This document shows positions 29,030-38,111 of a stretch of DNA of 64,000 nt, piece after piece. The notes below the pieces were generated by a model. It saw only the letters and a program-made list of their open reading frames with translations, was not told the DNA's origin and searched no databases. Within the stretch, counting starts at the first letter, position 1. The number at the start of each line of letters is the position of its first letter. The position numbers were made by a program, and so were the translations under genes. This DNA comes from Armatimonadota bacterium (GTDB lineage: Bacteria; Armatimonadota; Fimbriimonadia; Fimbriimonadales; Fimbriimonadaceae): contig JAFDWX010000005.1 in assembly GCA_018268255.1 (NCBI GenBank), positions 186,001 through 250,000 on the forward strand, written 5' to 3'.

Positions 29030-29791
29030 TCAATAGCCGGATCGGTCGGCGAGGGCTTCAAGTTGTATTGGGCTCATGCCGAGTTCGGTTCGCAACTCGT
29101 CGAGGATCGCCTGGGTTGCGCTGGCTCCGATGCGGGTGGCTCCGAGAGCCTTTTTGCGCCTGAGTTCCGCCAGAGTGCGCACGCCGCCGGCGGCCTTCAC
29201 CTGGACTTGTGGACCAGAATTTGCGCGCATCAATTCGACAAAGTGGTCGGTTGCTCCGAGAGTAGCCATTCGGCCATCGGATTGTTTGGCATAGCCGTAG
29301 CCTGTCGAAGTTTTAACAAATGCAACGTCGATTTCCGTGCAAATCTTGCAGAGTTGAACAACTTGGTCGTCGGCTAAGAAATCGACTTCGAAGATCACTT
29401 TAAGCAAACCGCCGCGAGAAACGGCAACGTCGTTGACTGCTTTAATGTCCGCTCGGACCAGGTCCCATGCTTGGTCGGTCACCCAGCCCAGATTGGCGAC
29501 CATGTCCAATTCCACTGCGCCGTCGTCCATTGTTGAGTTCGCTTCTTGGACTTTGGTTTCGGTTGTGTGACCACCGTGGGGAAAGCCTATGGTGACGCAG
29601 ACGCCGACACCCGATCCCGACAGCAACTCGGCCGCTCGAGCAACCATGTAGGGCTTAACACAGCAGGTTGCCGCACCATAGGCAGCGGCGATTCGGCATC
29701 CGTGCACCAACTCTGCGTCGCCATAGGTGGGATGCAGAATCGAGTGGTCGATCATCTTGGCAATTTCGGAATAGGCCGTGGAGGAATCCAT
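29030..29791 (-). CDS. deoC: Deoxyribose-phosphate aldolase
   Basis: 253 residues of the DeoC/LacD class I aldolase fold. The Schiff-base lysine is in FVKTSTGYG and the second active-site lysine in VKAAGGVRT, both at usual spacing. It splits 2-deoxyribose-5-phosphate to acetaldehyde and glyceraldehyde-3-phosphate, serving nucleoside salvage. No other deo genes nearby. Confidence 0.95.
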   Translation of the reverse strand: MDSSTAYSEIAKMIDHSILHPTYGDAELVHGCRIAAAYGAATCCVKPYMVARAAELLSGSGVGVCVTIGFPHGGHTTETKVQEANSTMDDGAVELDMVANLGWVTDQAWDLVRADIKAVNDVAVSRGGLLKVIFEVDFLADDQVVQLCKICTEIDVAFVKTSTGYGYAKQSDGRMATLGATDHFVELMRANSGPQVQVKAAGGVRTLAELRRKKALGATRIGASATQAILDELRTELGMSPIQLEALADRSGY

Positions 29792-29814
29792 GGACCTATT
29801 CTAGCTGACTGCCT

Positions 29815-30195
29815 CTAGAAGCGAGTTTCGTTCTCTCGGATGCGCTTGCCGACAACCGCCACAACCGCAAACACGACGATGAGGAGGAGCGGCACCAAAA
29901 AGGCACCGTAGTAAGCGATTTTGGACGTACCGCCGATGAGTCCGATTGAGTTGGCTACTTTGTCGGTAGCGAAGCTGAAGAAGGGCCAGCCATTGTACAT
30001 GCCGAACAGCAACGGGATAAAAGCCAAATACTTGATGACCGGGCTGCCACCTTCGCGCTCTTTGGTGAATCCGAAGCCAAACAGCGCGATGGCAAGGAAT
30101 GCGATGAAGGCGACGACGATGAAGACTTCGCTGCCTTTAGATTTGCCTGCTTCGCCAAAAATCTGCGCGAGCGGAATTTGAGCCCAATTGTTCAT
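29815..30195 (-). CDS. Membrane protein of unknown function
   Basis: 126 residues from the ATG at 30193-30195 (MNNWAQIPLAQIFGEAG); the longer ORF overlaps the hairpin at 30259 and has no signal. Three or more hydrophobic helices (FIVVAFIAFLAIALFGFGF, YLAFIPLLFGMY, YGAFLVPLLLIVVFAVVAVV) with a short charged tail (GKRIRENETRF). Function unknown. It is the last gene after the pseudopilin operon. Confidence 0.65.
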   Translation of the reverse strand: MNNWAQIPLAQIFGEAGKSKGSEVFIVVAFIAFLAIALFGFGFTKEREGGSPVIKYLAFIPLLFGMYNGWPFFSFATDKVANSIGLIGGTSKIAYYGAFLVPLLLIVVFAVVAVVGKRIRENETRF

Positions 30196-30258
30196 TTCTG
30201 CTTCCAAATTATCGGAGGATGTGGAGGAGAATGTACCCGCCCGAGGTGACGAATAGAT

Positions 30259-30288
30259 GCGGCCCGAAGGACTCACCCTTCGGGCCGC
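30259..30288. terminator. 12-bp perfect hairpin after the pseudopilin operon
   Basis: GCGGCCCGAAGG and CCTTCGGGCCGC pair around a loop (ACTCAC or so) 22 bases past the stop at 30311. Neither side has a U-tract, so it may block exonucleases or pause polymerase. Confidence 0.4.
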
Positions 30289-30310
30289 AACGTGTTGGAG
30301 GTCGTTTTGC

Positions 30311-30559
30311 CTAGTGCCCGCCTCTGGCTGCTGCTTCAGGATTTTGCGCTGGAGCAGCTCCCTGTGCCGGTTGGCCCGTGGCTCCACCGGAACCGTAGTA
30401 GTCGATCCCGGCCGGCTTGGTGATCTTTGCATCCATCTCTTGATCGTGGTTTGTGTAACCGTCCGAGCTACTAAACGATCTCCAGATGAAGAACACCCCG
30501 ATAAGCAAGGCTACCGCTACTGCACCAATAACGACTGGAATCGGGATATCTTTTTTCAT
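30311..30559 (-). CDS. Small single-pass membrane protein in the pseudopilin operon
   Basis: 82 residues: MKKDIP, one transmembrane helix (IPVVIGAVAVALLIGVFFIW), and an outer segment rich in glycine, alanine, proline and glutamine. Its ATG is two bases past the pseudopilin stop. No family recognised; it may assist pseudopilin assembly or be a minor structural partner. Confidence 0.7.
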   Translation of the reverse strand: MKKDIPIPVVIGAVAVALLIGVFFIWRSFSSSDGYTNHDQEMDAKITKPAGIDYYGSGGATGQPAQGAAPAQNPEAAARGGH

Positions 30560-30561
30560 CT

Positions 30562-31461
30562 TTATTCACCCGGAATTTTGCAGTCGCTCTCGGTGGATGC
30601 TGGCGGTCTTGGGTGTCCATCCAAGCAGCTTTGGCCGCCGGTCCACTCAAGATAGCTCTCTCCCTGCAAGTCCCAAGCACCTGCTTTGTGCTCGTATCCC
30701 TTGAGTTCTGCACCGGAAAGTGCGCCATCCTTGGTTTTGCTTGTTCCGGAAATCGCTTTTGCGTGTCCGTCTGCCATGACAAAGACGCCCTGTTCGTTGA
30801 ATTTGTAGGCTACGTCTCCCCACTCGCTCAGGATTTTGTTTCCGGCTGGCTGTTGGTCACGTCGTGTATTCCGGCTCCAAGACTCGCAGGCCCAATAGAG
30901 TGTTGTCCAAAGGTTGTTGATGTTTCGGTGTCGTTGGCGACCTTCATCGAACATGACCGTATCGGCAGGTTGCGGAGCAGAGCCCATGGACCGTGCGGTG
31001 CGATTGTCAAATCTCAACTGACCAATACCGGAACCGCAGTCGACCATGATCGCGCCGGTGCGAGACTGGATTCCCGTGAACATGTTTCCAGCAACGCCCC
31101 AGCTTCGTCGATACTTACCGATCGGCGTATCGTAAACGGGACGACCGTCGCTATTGCTCACCAAGATTTCAATCGACTTGAAGTACGGCTTCATGAAGTA
31201 CTCCCAAGTCAGTGCGTCTGACAGTTCTCCCTGGGATTTGAAACCTGCCCGAACGCGCGGCGGCAACAGGTCATCGTTATCGTCGGCGTACATGATCGCA
31301 GACAAACCGAGCTGCTTTCCGTTGCTGATCGAAACCGTCTTTTTTGCAGCGGTTTTGGCTTGGGCAAACACGGGGAAGAGGATCGCCGCTAGGATTGCGA
31401 TGATCGCGATTACGACGAGCAGTTCAATCAGGGTGAATCCCTGTCTTCGTTGACATTTCAT
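30562..31461 (-). CDS. Pseudopilin (prepilin N-terminal cleavage domain, DUF1559-like)
   Basis: 299 residues from the ATG at 31459-31461, with GGAGG eight bases upstream. The class III prepilin leader ([19 protein letters not shown]) is cut by prepilin peptidase before Phe. The C-terminal part has [10 protein letters not shown], the 'DG' end seen in the H-X9-DG group. Similar to the 40461-41312 protein in leader and FAQAKTA follow-up. The LacI-type gene and the operator-like site at 31574-31595 lie upstream, which suggests it is repressed by that protein. Confidence 0.9.
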   Translation of the reverse strand: MKCQRRQGFTLIELLVVIAIIAILAAILFPVFAQAKTAAKKTVSISNGKQLGLSAIMYADDNDDLLPPRVRAGFKSQGELSDALTWEYFMKPYFKSIEILVSNSDGRPVYDTPIGKYRRSWGVAGNMFTGIQSRTGAIMVDCGSGIGQLRFDNRTARSMGSAPQPADTVMFDEGRQRHRNINNLWTTLYWACESWSRNTRRDQQPAGNKILSEWGDVAYKFNEQGVFVMADGHAKAISGTSKTKDGALSGAELKGYEHKAGAWDLQGESYLEWTGGQSCLDGHPRPPASTESDCKIPGE

Positions 31462-31573
31462 TGAATGAGCCTCCATTGAATAAGTGCTATGACACATCTG
31501 TACTAAACTCTTTCGTTCCTAAAATCTTGCTGTAATTGCCTTCTTTCGACAATTGTAATCCAAGTCCTTTGAT

Positions 31574-31595
31574 TTTGTGAATACGAATTCACAAA
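31574..31595. promoter_or_regulatory. LacI-type operator candidate before the pseudopilin
   Basis: TTTGTGAAT and ATTCACAAA are 9-bp arms around ACGA. The core GAATACGAATTC (31579-31590) is identical to the site at 17060-17071. It lies 113 bp before the pseudopilin start and just past the LacI-type gene. Confidence 0.65.
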
Positions 31596-31630
31596 CCCGT
31601 TCGTACAAAGAATTTTATTGAACTTGAACA

Positions 31631-32659
31631 TCAGGCGAGCGCGACCTCCGGTGTGCGCAGCGAGCTTCCCCGCACTTTGAGAGCACACGGTACTACGACT
31701 CTGCTGGGCGGCTCCTCGTTCCGGTCTTCCACGATGCGAAGGAGCGTGCCGCAAGCGCGACGGACGACCTCGCGAATGTTGAGGCTGACGGAGGTGAGCC
31801 CACCTGGGACCAGGTTGCATAGGTGGGTGTCGTTAAAACTCACGATGCCCAGCGACTGTGGAACGGCCAACCGAAGTTCCCTTGCCGCATCCACCACACC
31901 CATTGCCATAAAGTCGTCCAACACCACCAAGGAATCCGGACGATCTTCCGACGAGAGTGCTTGGAGCCCAACACTTCGAGCAGCATCGAATCCGAAATCG
32001 CTGTACCAAATCCTGGGTCTAAGACCGGCTGAACTCACGGTCTGGCAGTACCCCTCGACGCGATCCTTACTGACCGTAAGCTCGCTCGGGCCCGCGATGA
32101 ATCCGACTTTGCGATATCCCTGCTCGATGAGGTGCTGAGTCGCGATTGCGCCTGCGAGAACATTATCGTTATCGACGGAATGCAGGTGCTTTGCCTCGCC
32201 CGGGTTCCCCACCAGGACGAATGGAAAATGATCTGCCTGGAGACGCGTTGCGCGATTGTCGCGCGGTTCAGATTCCACCAGAATCAGACCATCGACGCGT
32301 CGGGTCCGCAGAAGTTCATCGTAGACGTTGGTTTGGCTGACGGCGCTGCTGGCGATGTCCACGCAAAGGTGGTACGGCGTATTCGAGAGGTAATCCAGAA
32401 TCTCGGAAACGAACATCGAGAAGAAAGGATCGCCCTGCAAGTCGCGAGCATCGCGCTTCATAACTAGGCCGACCAGATGGGTCCGTTGCTGACGGAGAGA
32501 CCGCGCTCGGACATCGGGCCTGTAGTTGTGACTTTTCATCACACCGAGCACTCGCTCGCGGATTTCATCCTCGACTCGTGCGTCGCCCGCTACCACCCGG
32601 CTAACCGTTGCCTGGCTGACGCTTGCTAACCGCGCGATGTCTTGTTGAGTTACCCTCAT
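31631..32659 (-). CDS. LacI-family transcriptional regulator
   Basis: 342 residues: an N-terminal helix-turn-helix (TQQDIARLASVSQATVSRVVAG), hinge, and a periplasmic-binding-protein-like sensor domain (about 60-342) with the typical GLIL.ES and DNVLAGAIATQHLIEQGYRKVGFIAGP. A sugar or related metabolite is the likely effector. Its start is 21 bp from the palindrome at 32680-32691, which suggests autoregulation. The pseudopilin and the PEP-CTERM gene carry the same kind of site. Confidence 0.93.
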   Translation of the reverse strand: MRVTQQDIARLASVSQATVSRVVAGDARVEDEIRERVLGVMKSHNYRPDVRARSLRQQRTHLVGLVMKRDARDLQGDPFFSMFVSEILDYLSNTPYHLCVDIASSAVSQTNVYDELLRTRRVDGLILVESEPRDNRATRLQADHFPFVLVGNPGEAKHLHSVDNDNVLAGAIATQHLIEQGYRKVGFIAGPSELTVSKDRVEGYCQTVSSAGLRPRIWYSDFGFDAARSVGLQALSSEDRPDSLVVLDDFMAMGVVDAARELRLAVPQSLGIVSFNDTHLCNLVPGGLTSVSLNIREVVRRACGTLLRIVEDRNEEPPSRVVVPCALKVRGSSLRTPEVALA

Positions 32660-32679
32660 TGGTCGTCTCGTTGAATCAA

Positions 32680-32691
32680 GAATACGTATTC
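32680..32691. promoter_or_regulatory. LacI-type operator candidate before its own regulator
   Basis: GAATACGTATTC is a perfect 12-bp palindrome 21 bases upstream of the regulator's ATG. A second short palindrome, GAATATTC, is at 32694-32701. One base differs from the sites at 17060 and 31579. Confidence 0.6.
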
Positions 32692-32899
32692 CTGAATATT
32701 CTCATGATAACACAGGAATTGTTACTTTTCGTAAATTTCGTAAAAAAAGTCAAGTTCAGGATCAAAAATTCCCTCCAAGGCCATTCGCGCTGAAGAAGAA
32801 ATTTTCGCCGTAGAAAGGAACCTGTTACAAGGCCCCTGGCCAGAGAATTCGTGCTCCAAAACCGGGGCCGGATACGTCATCATCTAAGCACTCTCCCCC

Positions 32900-35800
32900 A
32901 TGGCTCGCGACTTCGTCCACGTCCATAACCACACCGAATACAGCCTGCTCGACGGCGCAAATCGGATCCCTGAGATGGTTGCGCGTGCCAAGGATCTCGG
33001 GCAGGAAGCGCTCGCAATCACCGACCACGGCGTCATGTTTGGCGTCATGGAGTTCTACATGGAGTGTCAGAAAAAGGGCATCAAGCCCTTGATCGGCATG
33101 GAGGCCTACGTAGCCCCGAACGGCCACAAGGTGAAAACCGGGAGAGAGGAAAACAGCACGTACCACTTGGTGCTTCTAGCGCGCGATCTGGAAGGCTATC
33201 GAAACCTCTGCAAGTTGCACACGATTGCCGCGCTCGAGGGCTTCTACTACAAGCCCCGAATCGACCATGAACTGTTGAAAGAACACAGTGCCGGATTGAT
33301 CGGGACCAGCGCTTGTTTAGGGAGTGAAATCTGCCAGTTCCTGCTGAAGGGCAATTACGAGGAGGCTCAAAAACGGGCGGGCTTTTACAAAGAGCTGTTT
33401 GGAGACGGGAATTTTTACATCGAACTGCAGGATCACCGATTGCCAGAACAGGCACAGATCAAAGATGATCTGATTAGGATTTCGAAAGAACTCAAGCTGC
33501 CCCTTTTGGCAACCAACGACGCCCATTACCTTTGTAAAGAAACAAGTCAAGCTCACGACGTGCTGCTCTGCATCGGTACCGGTGCGCTGGTCCAAGATAC
33601 CAAACGCCTTAAGTTCCAGACGGACGAGTTTTACATCAAATCTACGGAAGAAATGTACAACCTGTTTTCGGATACCCAGGAAGCGTTGGAAAACACCCTT
33701 GAGCTCGCCTCACGATGCAATGTAGAGCTTGGCAAAAGTCGAGCACCAATGCCCGAACCTGTCATTCCGGAAGGGATGAACAGTCGTGAGTATCTTCGGC
33801 TCTTAGCCCAAAAGGGTTGCGAAGCTCGAGTCCGCCAGATGGATGAACGCACCGCCGAAAGGTTGGAATACGAGTTAGGCGTTATTGAAACCACAGGATT
33901 CGAAGACTATTTCCTGCTTGTCCGGGAGTTTGCTCAGTTTACACGGGAGCAAGGAATCGCATTCGGTGTGCGAGGTTCTGCAGCTGGAGCACTAGTTAGC
34001 TATTGCTTAGGGATCACCGACGTTGACCCACTAGAGTACGACTTAACTTTCGAAAGATTCTTGAATCCGGAGCGAGTGTCGATGCCCGATATCGACATGG
34101 ATTTTGAGGATGCCCGAAGAGACGAGGTGATCCGCTACGTCACAGAGAGGTTTGGGAATGGGCAGGTAGCCCAAATCATCACCTTTGGAACACTAGGTGC
34201 GAAAGCGGCCATTAAGGATTCAGGCCGTGTTCTCGGATATACGCCGCAAGAAACTGACCAAATCTGTAAGACCATTCCTGCTGTGCCCAATATGACATTG
34301 GACAAAGCCCTGCACGAGTCAGTTGAGTTTCGCCAGATGGTCAAGAGCGATGCTCGGTACACAAAGCTCTTTGAAGTAGCAAAGGATATCGAGGGAACCG
34401 CAAGGCATGCTGGTGTCCATGCTGCTGGAGTGGTCATCAGCCGAGGAGCCCTCACCGATTACATTCCGTTGTATCGAGGGAACGAAGGGCAACCTGTTAC
34501 GGCCTTCGAGATGGGAATTCTTGAGAAGATCGGGCTTCTCAAGATGGACTTTTTGGGTCTGAGCAACTTGACAGTGTTGGCGAAGGCTGTGGAGCATATT
34601 GCTCTGAACCAGCCCGGAACTCCCAAGCTGGATTGGCGCGATTTTCCGCTCGATGACCACAAAACGTATGAGATGCTGGGGAGAGGTGACACGGTCGGAG
34701 TGTTCCAACTTGAATCCGGCGGAATGCGAAGGAACATCGTGGAGCTTAAGCCACAAGATGTGCGCGAACTTGCCGCTATGGTCGCACTGTACCGCCCTGG
34801 GCCCATGGAGCATATTCCCAGGTTTGTTGACTGCAAATTCGGCAGGAAGAAGATCGAATATCTCGTTGAGGAGATGCGCCCCATCCTGCAGGAAACCTAC
34901 GGGGTCATCGTCTACCAAGATCAAGTCCTTAAGCTGGTTCAGGCGCTGGCTGGATTCACACTCGGAAAGGCTGACGTGCTACGCCGAGCGATGGGTAAAA
35001 AAGATGTCCAGGCGATGGAGTCGATGTATGTCGAATTCATCGACGGCTGTGCGGCGAAACAAATCGACAAGGAAAAAGCCGACAAAGTTTGGGAGATGCT
35101 TCTTCCCTTTGCAGGTTACGCGTTTAACAAAGCGCATGCTGTGTGCTACGCGCTGATAGCTTATCAAACTGCATTTCTTAAGGCCAACTACCCGGTCGAA
35201 TATATGGCGGCTTTGCTCGCGGTCTATCGAGACAAAGAAGATCGTGTCACCGCCTTTATTGAAGAATGTCGGCGCCAAGATATTGTCGTTCTTCCTCCAG
35301 ATATTAACCGGTCAAGAGTTGATTTCACCATCGAAACAATCAGACTTACGCCCAAGAGCGAACCGATGCAAGCAATTCGGTTTGGCATGGCAGCGATCAA
35401 GGGGGTCGGTCAAGGGCTTGTTGAGGCGATTATCGAGGAGCGATCCCAATCTCCCTTCCGCCATCTGTATGAGTTTGCAGAACGTACGCGCAGTCACGGA
35501 CTGAATAAGACAAGTCTCGAGGCTCTTATTAAGGCTGGGGCTCTCGATTGCATCAACAAGAACCGAGCAACGTTATTGCGTTATGTCGATGCAGCCCTCA
35601 TCTATGCGGATCAGTTGATCAAGTCGAGACTTGCGGGACAGGATTCACTTTTTGAGGACGGGGGTGGTGGATCCGACGGCAACCCCTATCCAGACCTGCC
35701 TGAGGAAGACAAGTGCGCCAGGCGCGAATTATTGGTCATGGAAAAGGAGGTGATGGGCATCTACCTTTCGGACCACCCCCTTAGAGGAATGGAACGAGCA

Positions 35801-36451
35801 CTCTCCCGCGCGTCTAACCAAACCTGCGCTATCGTGCCCGAATTGGAAGACGCTACATCCGTAAAACTTGCGGGAGTCATTGCCGGGCTGAGAACGATCG
35901 TCACCAAATCCAAAGGCGAAAAAATGGCAAGTCTCGTGCTGGAAGATTTCAGCGGCCAAGCATCTTGCATCGTCTTCCCCGCCACTTACGCAAAGCTTCA
36001 AGACCTTATCCAAAAGGATAGGGTGGTGTGGATCCAAGGGCAAATCATGCATCGCGATCGACCCGGCAGCGGCGGAGAGAAATCAATAGAGGTTCGAGTC
36101 GAGGAAGTTGGCGAAATAGAAGCCGCCGCCGAGGGTTCGTCTCCAGAAGAAGACACCCAAATAGAGGGCACGCTGACCATCAGGATACGCCGTGCCACAC
36201 GCGACGAGCTCGAGAATCTTCGTGAGCTGTTGGTCCAAAATCCAGGATCATTTCGAGTCTATCTCCAGTTCGGCGACCCTGCCACAAACATGCCGTTGGA
36301 ACTCCGGACCCGAATCAATGTCGAGGATAGTTTGATTCGAAAGATCACAGAGGCGATCCCTGGATGCCAGGCTGATCTCCAGAAGGCGGCAGTGGTGTAT
36401 CGGCCCGATATCCTTACCGGCGAGGATGCCTCCGACGCGATCGCCAGTTAA
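32900..36451 (+). CDS. dnaE: DNA polymerase III alpha subunit DnaE
   Basis: 1183 residues. A PHP domain opens with FVHVHNHTEYSLLDGA, followed by the C-family polymerase core with the catalytic PDIDMDFED, the DDHKTYEMLGRGDTVGVFQLES region and YRPGPMEHIPRF. Near the end there are tandem helix-hairpin-helix and OB folds (VKLAGVIAGLRTIVTKSKGEKMASLVLEDFSG). It is the replicative polymerase of the DnaE1 type. The secreted dehydrogenase reads on after it by 50 bp. Confidence 0.98.
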   Translation: MARDFVHVHNHTEYSLLDGANRIPEMVARAKDLGQEALAITDHGVMFGVMEFYMECQKKGIKPLIGMEAYVAPNGHKVKTGREENSTYHLVLLARDLEGYRNLCKLHTIAALEGFYYKPRIDHELLKEHSAGLIGTSACLGSEICQFLLKGNYEEAQKRAGFYKELFGDGNFYIELQDHRLPEQAQIKDDLIRISKELKLPLLATNDAHYLCKETSQAHDVLLCIGTGALVQDTKRLKFQTDEFYIKSTEEMYNLFSDTQEALENTLELASRCNVELGKSRAPMPEPVIPEGMNSREYLRLLAQKGCEARVRQMDERTAERLEYELGVIETTGFEDYFLLVREFAQFTREQGIAFGVRGSAAGALVSYCLGITDVDPLEYDLTFERFLNPERVSMPDIDMDFEDARRDEVIRYVTERFGNGQVAQIITFGTLGAKAAIKDSGRVLGYTPQETDQICKTIPAVPNMTLDKALHESVEFRQMVKSDARYTKLFEVAKDIEGTARHAGVHAAGVVISRGALTDYIPLYRGNEGQPVTAFEMGILEKIGLLKMDFLGLSNLTVLAKAVEHIALNQPGTPKLDWRDFPLDDHKTYEMLGRGDTVGVFQLESGGMRRNIVELKPQDVRELAAMVALYRPGPMEHIPRFVDCKFGRKKIEYLVEEMRPILQETYGVIVYQDQVLKLVQALAGFTLGKADVLRRAMGKKDVQAMESMYVEFIDGCAAKQIDKEKADKVWEMLLPFAGYAFNKAHAVCYALIAYQTAFLKANYPVEYMAALLAVYRDKEDRVTAFIEECRRQDIVVLPPDINRSRVDFTIETIRLTPKSEPMQAIRFGMAAIKGVGQGLVEAIIEERSQSPFRHLYEFAERTRSHGLNKTSLEALIKAGALDCINKNRATLLRYVDAALIYADQLIKSRLAGQDSLFEDGGGGSDGNPYPDLPEEDKCARRELLVMEKEVMGIYLSDHPLRGMERALSRASNQTCAIVPELEDATSVKLAGVIAGLRTIVTKSKGEKMASLVLEDFSGQASCIVFPATYAKLQDLIQKDRVVWIQGQIMHRDRPGSGGEKSIEVRVEEVGEIEAAAEGSSPEEDTQIEGTLTIRIRRATRDELENLRELLVQNPGSFRVYLQFGDPATNMPLELRTRINVEDSLIRKITEAIPGCQADLQKAAVVYRPDILTGEDASDAIAS

Positions 36452-36500
36452 CTCACCAGGTGGGTTGGCAATTTGCTACTCTGCTCGTAGAATAACCTGT

Positions 36501-38111
36501 ATGAAACAGGTGAGATGGATTTCGTGCTTGGTGCTCGCAGCGTTTGCGGCAACAGGTTATTCGCAACTGACAGCCACGCCACTGATCACTGGATTGACAC
36601 GACCCGTGTCGGTGGTTACCCGACCAGGCAGTTCCGATCTCTATATCGTGGAACAGCGGGTGAGTGGAGCGGGCCGCGTCCGACGATTCACCAACGGATC
36701 ACTGAGCGCGACGGTATTTTTAAGTCTGGCGGGGATTTCAACTGGTAACGAACAAGGTCTGCTGGGTATGGCGTTCGATCCCGACTATCCCGGCTCCCCC
36801 TATGTATATCTCAATTACACAGCCTCAAATGGCGACACAAAAATCGTCCGGTACACCGTGACCTCGGACGGATCCCAGGTTGTCGCTAATACAGCATTTC
36901 CGATTCTCACGATCGCACAGCCTTATTCCAACCACAACGGGGGCACGATTAAATTCGGTCCTGATCGTTACCTTTATGTTGGAATGGGAGATGGTGGCGA
37001 CGCCAACGACCCGCAAAATCGGGCGCAGAACACCAATGAACTACTCGGAAAATTCCTCAGAATCGATGTGACCCAGGACGATTTTCCGAACGATGCGAGC
37101 GCTAATTACGCGATTCCTCCGGGGAACCCGTACGTCCAAAGCGGAGGTCGGCCCGAGCTCTGGACAATTGGGTGGAGAAATCCATGGCAATGGTCGTTTG
37201 ACGAGCAAAGCATGGGCGGTTTTGGGGGAATGTTTGTCGCAGACGTCGGCCAAGGCGCACGCGAGGAAATTGATTACATGCTTCCGGGTGTGGGCGGGAC
37301 CAACTACGGCTGGAGGGTCAAAGAAGGCACTGCAACAACCGGCTTGGGTGGTGGAACGGGGCCTTTTGTCGATCCGCTGTATGAATACACCCACGCTTCG
37401 GGCTGCAGCATTTCGGGCGGTGTGCTCTATCGAGGAGTAGCTCTCGGACCGAAATTCGCAAGCCGATATTTCTTCTCCGACTACTGCACGAGCGATCTTT
37501 GGTCGGTGTTCATGACCTATAACCCCAAAACGAGAACCTATTCTGCTTCTGATTTTCAAAACCACGGCCACATTAACTCGAACGTTGTCTCCGTAGGGCA
37601 GGATAACGCCGGAGAACTCTATGCCGTGGCCCTTTCTGGCACCGTCTACCAGCTGACCGGTCCAAATCACTCTGCAATGATCAGAGTTTTCTTCCAAGGG
37701 AACAATGCCGAATCGCTGGTACCCGAAGCCATCAAGATCGAGGAAAAGACTGCGGATGGTTCCGTAAAAACTTGGTATCAGAGGCGACTTCCGGATGGGA
37801 GCGTGAGAGTCCCCGCCGATGGAAGTGTTCGGATTGGAGTCTCAGCCCGACCGTTCTTGCGGAAAGTCATCGATGTGGATACGACTTTGGGCGATGTCCA
37901 AGGCTTGGAAGTGGAGTTGCTACCCGGCGATGTGGATGGCGACGGCATGGTCACGATCTTTGACTATCTGGAACTATCCAATGCTTTCGATACCAATAGC
38001 GCGGAGGAGAATTTTGACTTTTATGCAGACCTGGATGGCGATGGAGCCGTAACCATCTTCGACTATCTGCTGCTATCCAATAACTTCGACCTCAGCGACG
38101 ATCCGCTCTAG
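36501..38111 (+). CDS. Secreted PQQ-type sugar dehydrogenase with dockerin-like tail
   Basis: 536 residues from the ATG at 36501-36503; the ORF extends further up into dnaE. Signal peptide (VRWISCLVLAAFAATGYSQ). Residues about 25-380 form the soluble glucose/sorbosone dehydrogenase propeller: GLTRPVSVVTRPG, YIVEQ, GLLGMAFDPDY, YSNHNGGTIKFGPD, GWRNPWQWSFD. PQQ and calcium would be bound there. The last 60 residues carry two EF-hand-like dockerin repeats (VDGDGMVTIFDYLELSN, LDGDGAVTIFDYLLLSN). PQQ synthesis genes are not in the window. Confidence 0.87.
   Translation: MKQVRWISCLVLAAFAATGYSQLTATPLITGLTRPVSVVTRPGSSDLYIVEQRVSGAGRVRRFTNGSLSATVFLSLAGISTGNEQGLLGMAFDPDYPGSPYVYLNYTASNGDTKIVRYTVTSDGSQVVANTAFPILTIAQPYSNHNGGTIKFGPDRYLYVGMGDGGDANDPQNRAQNTNELLGKFLRIDVTQDDFPNDASANYAIPPGNPYVQSGGRPELWTIGWRNPWQWSFDEQSMGGFGGMFVADVGQGAREEIDYMLPGVGGTNYGWRVKEGTATTGLGGGTGPFVDPLYEYTHASGCSISGGVLYRGVALGPKFASRYFFSDYCTSDLWSVFMTYNPKTRTYSASDFQNHGHINSNVVSVGQDNAGELYAVALSGTVYQLTGPNHSAMIRVFFQGNNAESLVPEAIKIEEKTADGSVKTWYQRRLPDGSVRVPADGSVRIGVSARPFLRKVIDVDTTLGDVQGLEVELLPGDVDGDGMVTIFDYLELSNAFDTNSAEENFDFYADLDGDGAVTIFDYLLLSNNFDLSDDPL

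Noticed and set aside
36426-36500. Extension of the sugar dehydrogenase start into dnaE
   Set aside because: The signal peptide begins at the ATG at 36501; the upstream codons only reflect the dnaE end in another frame.
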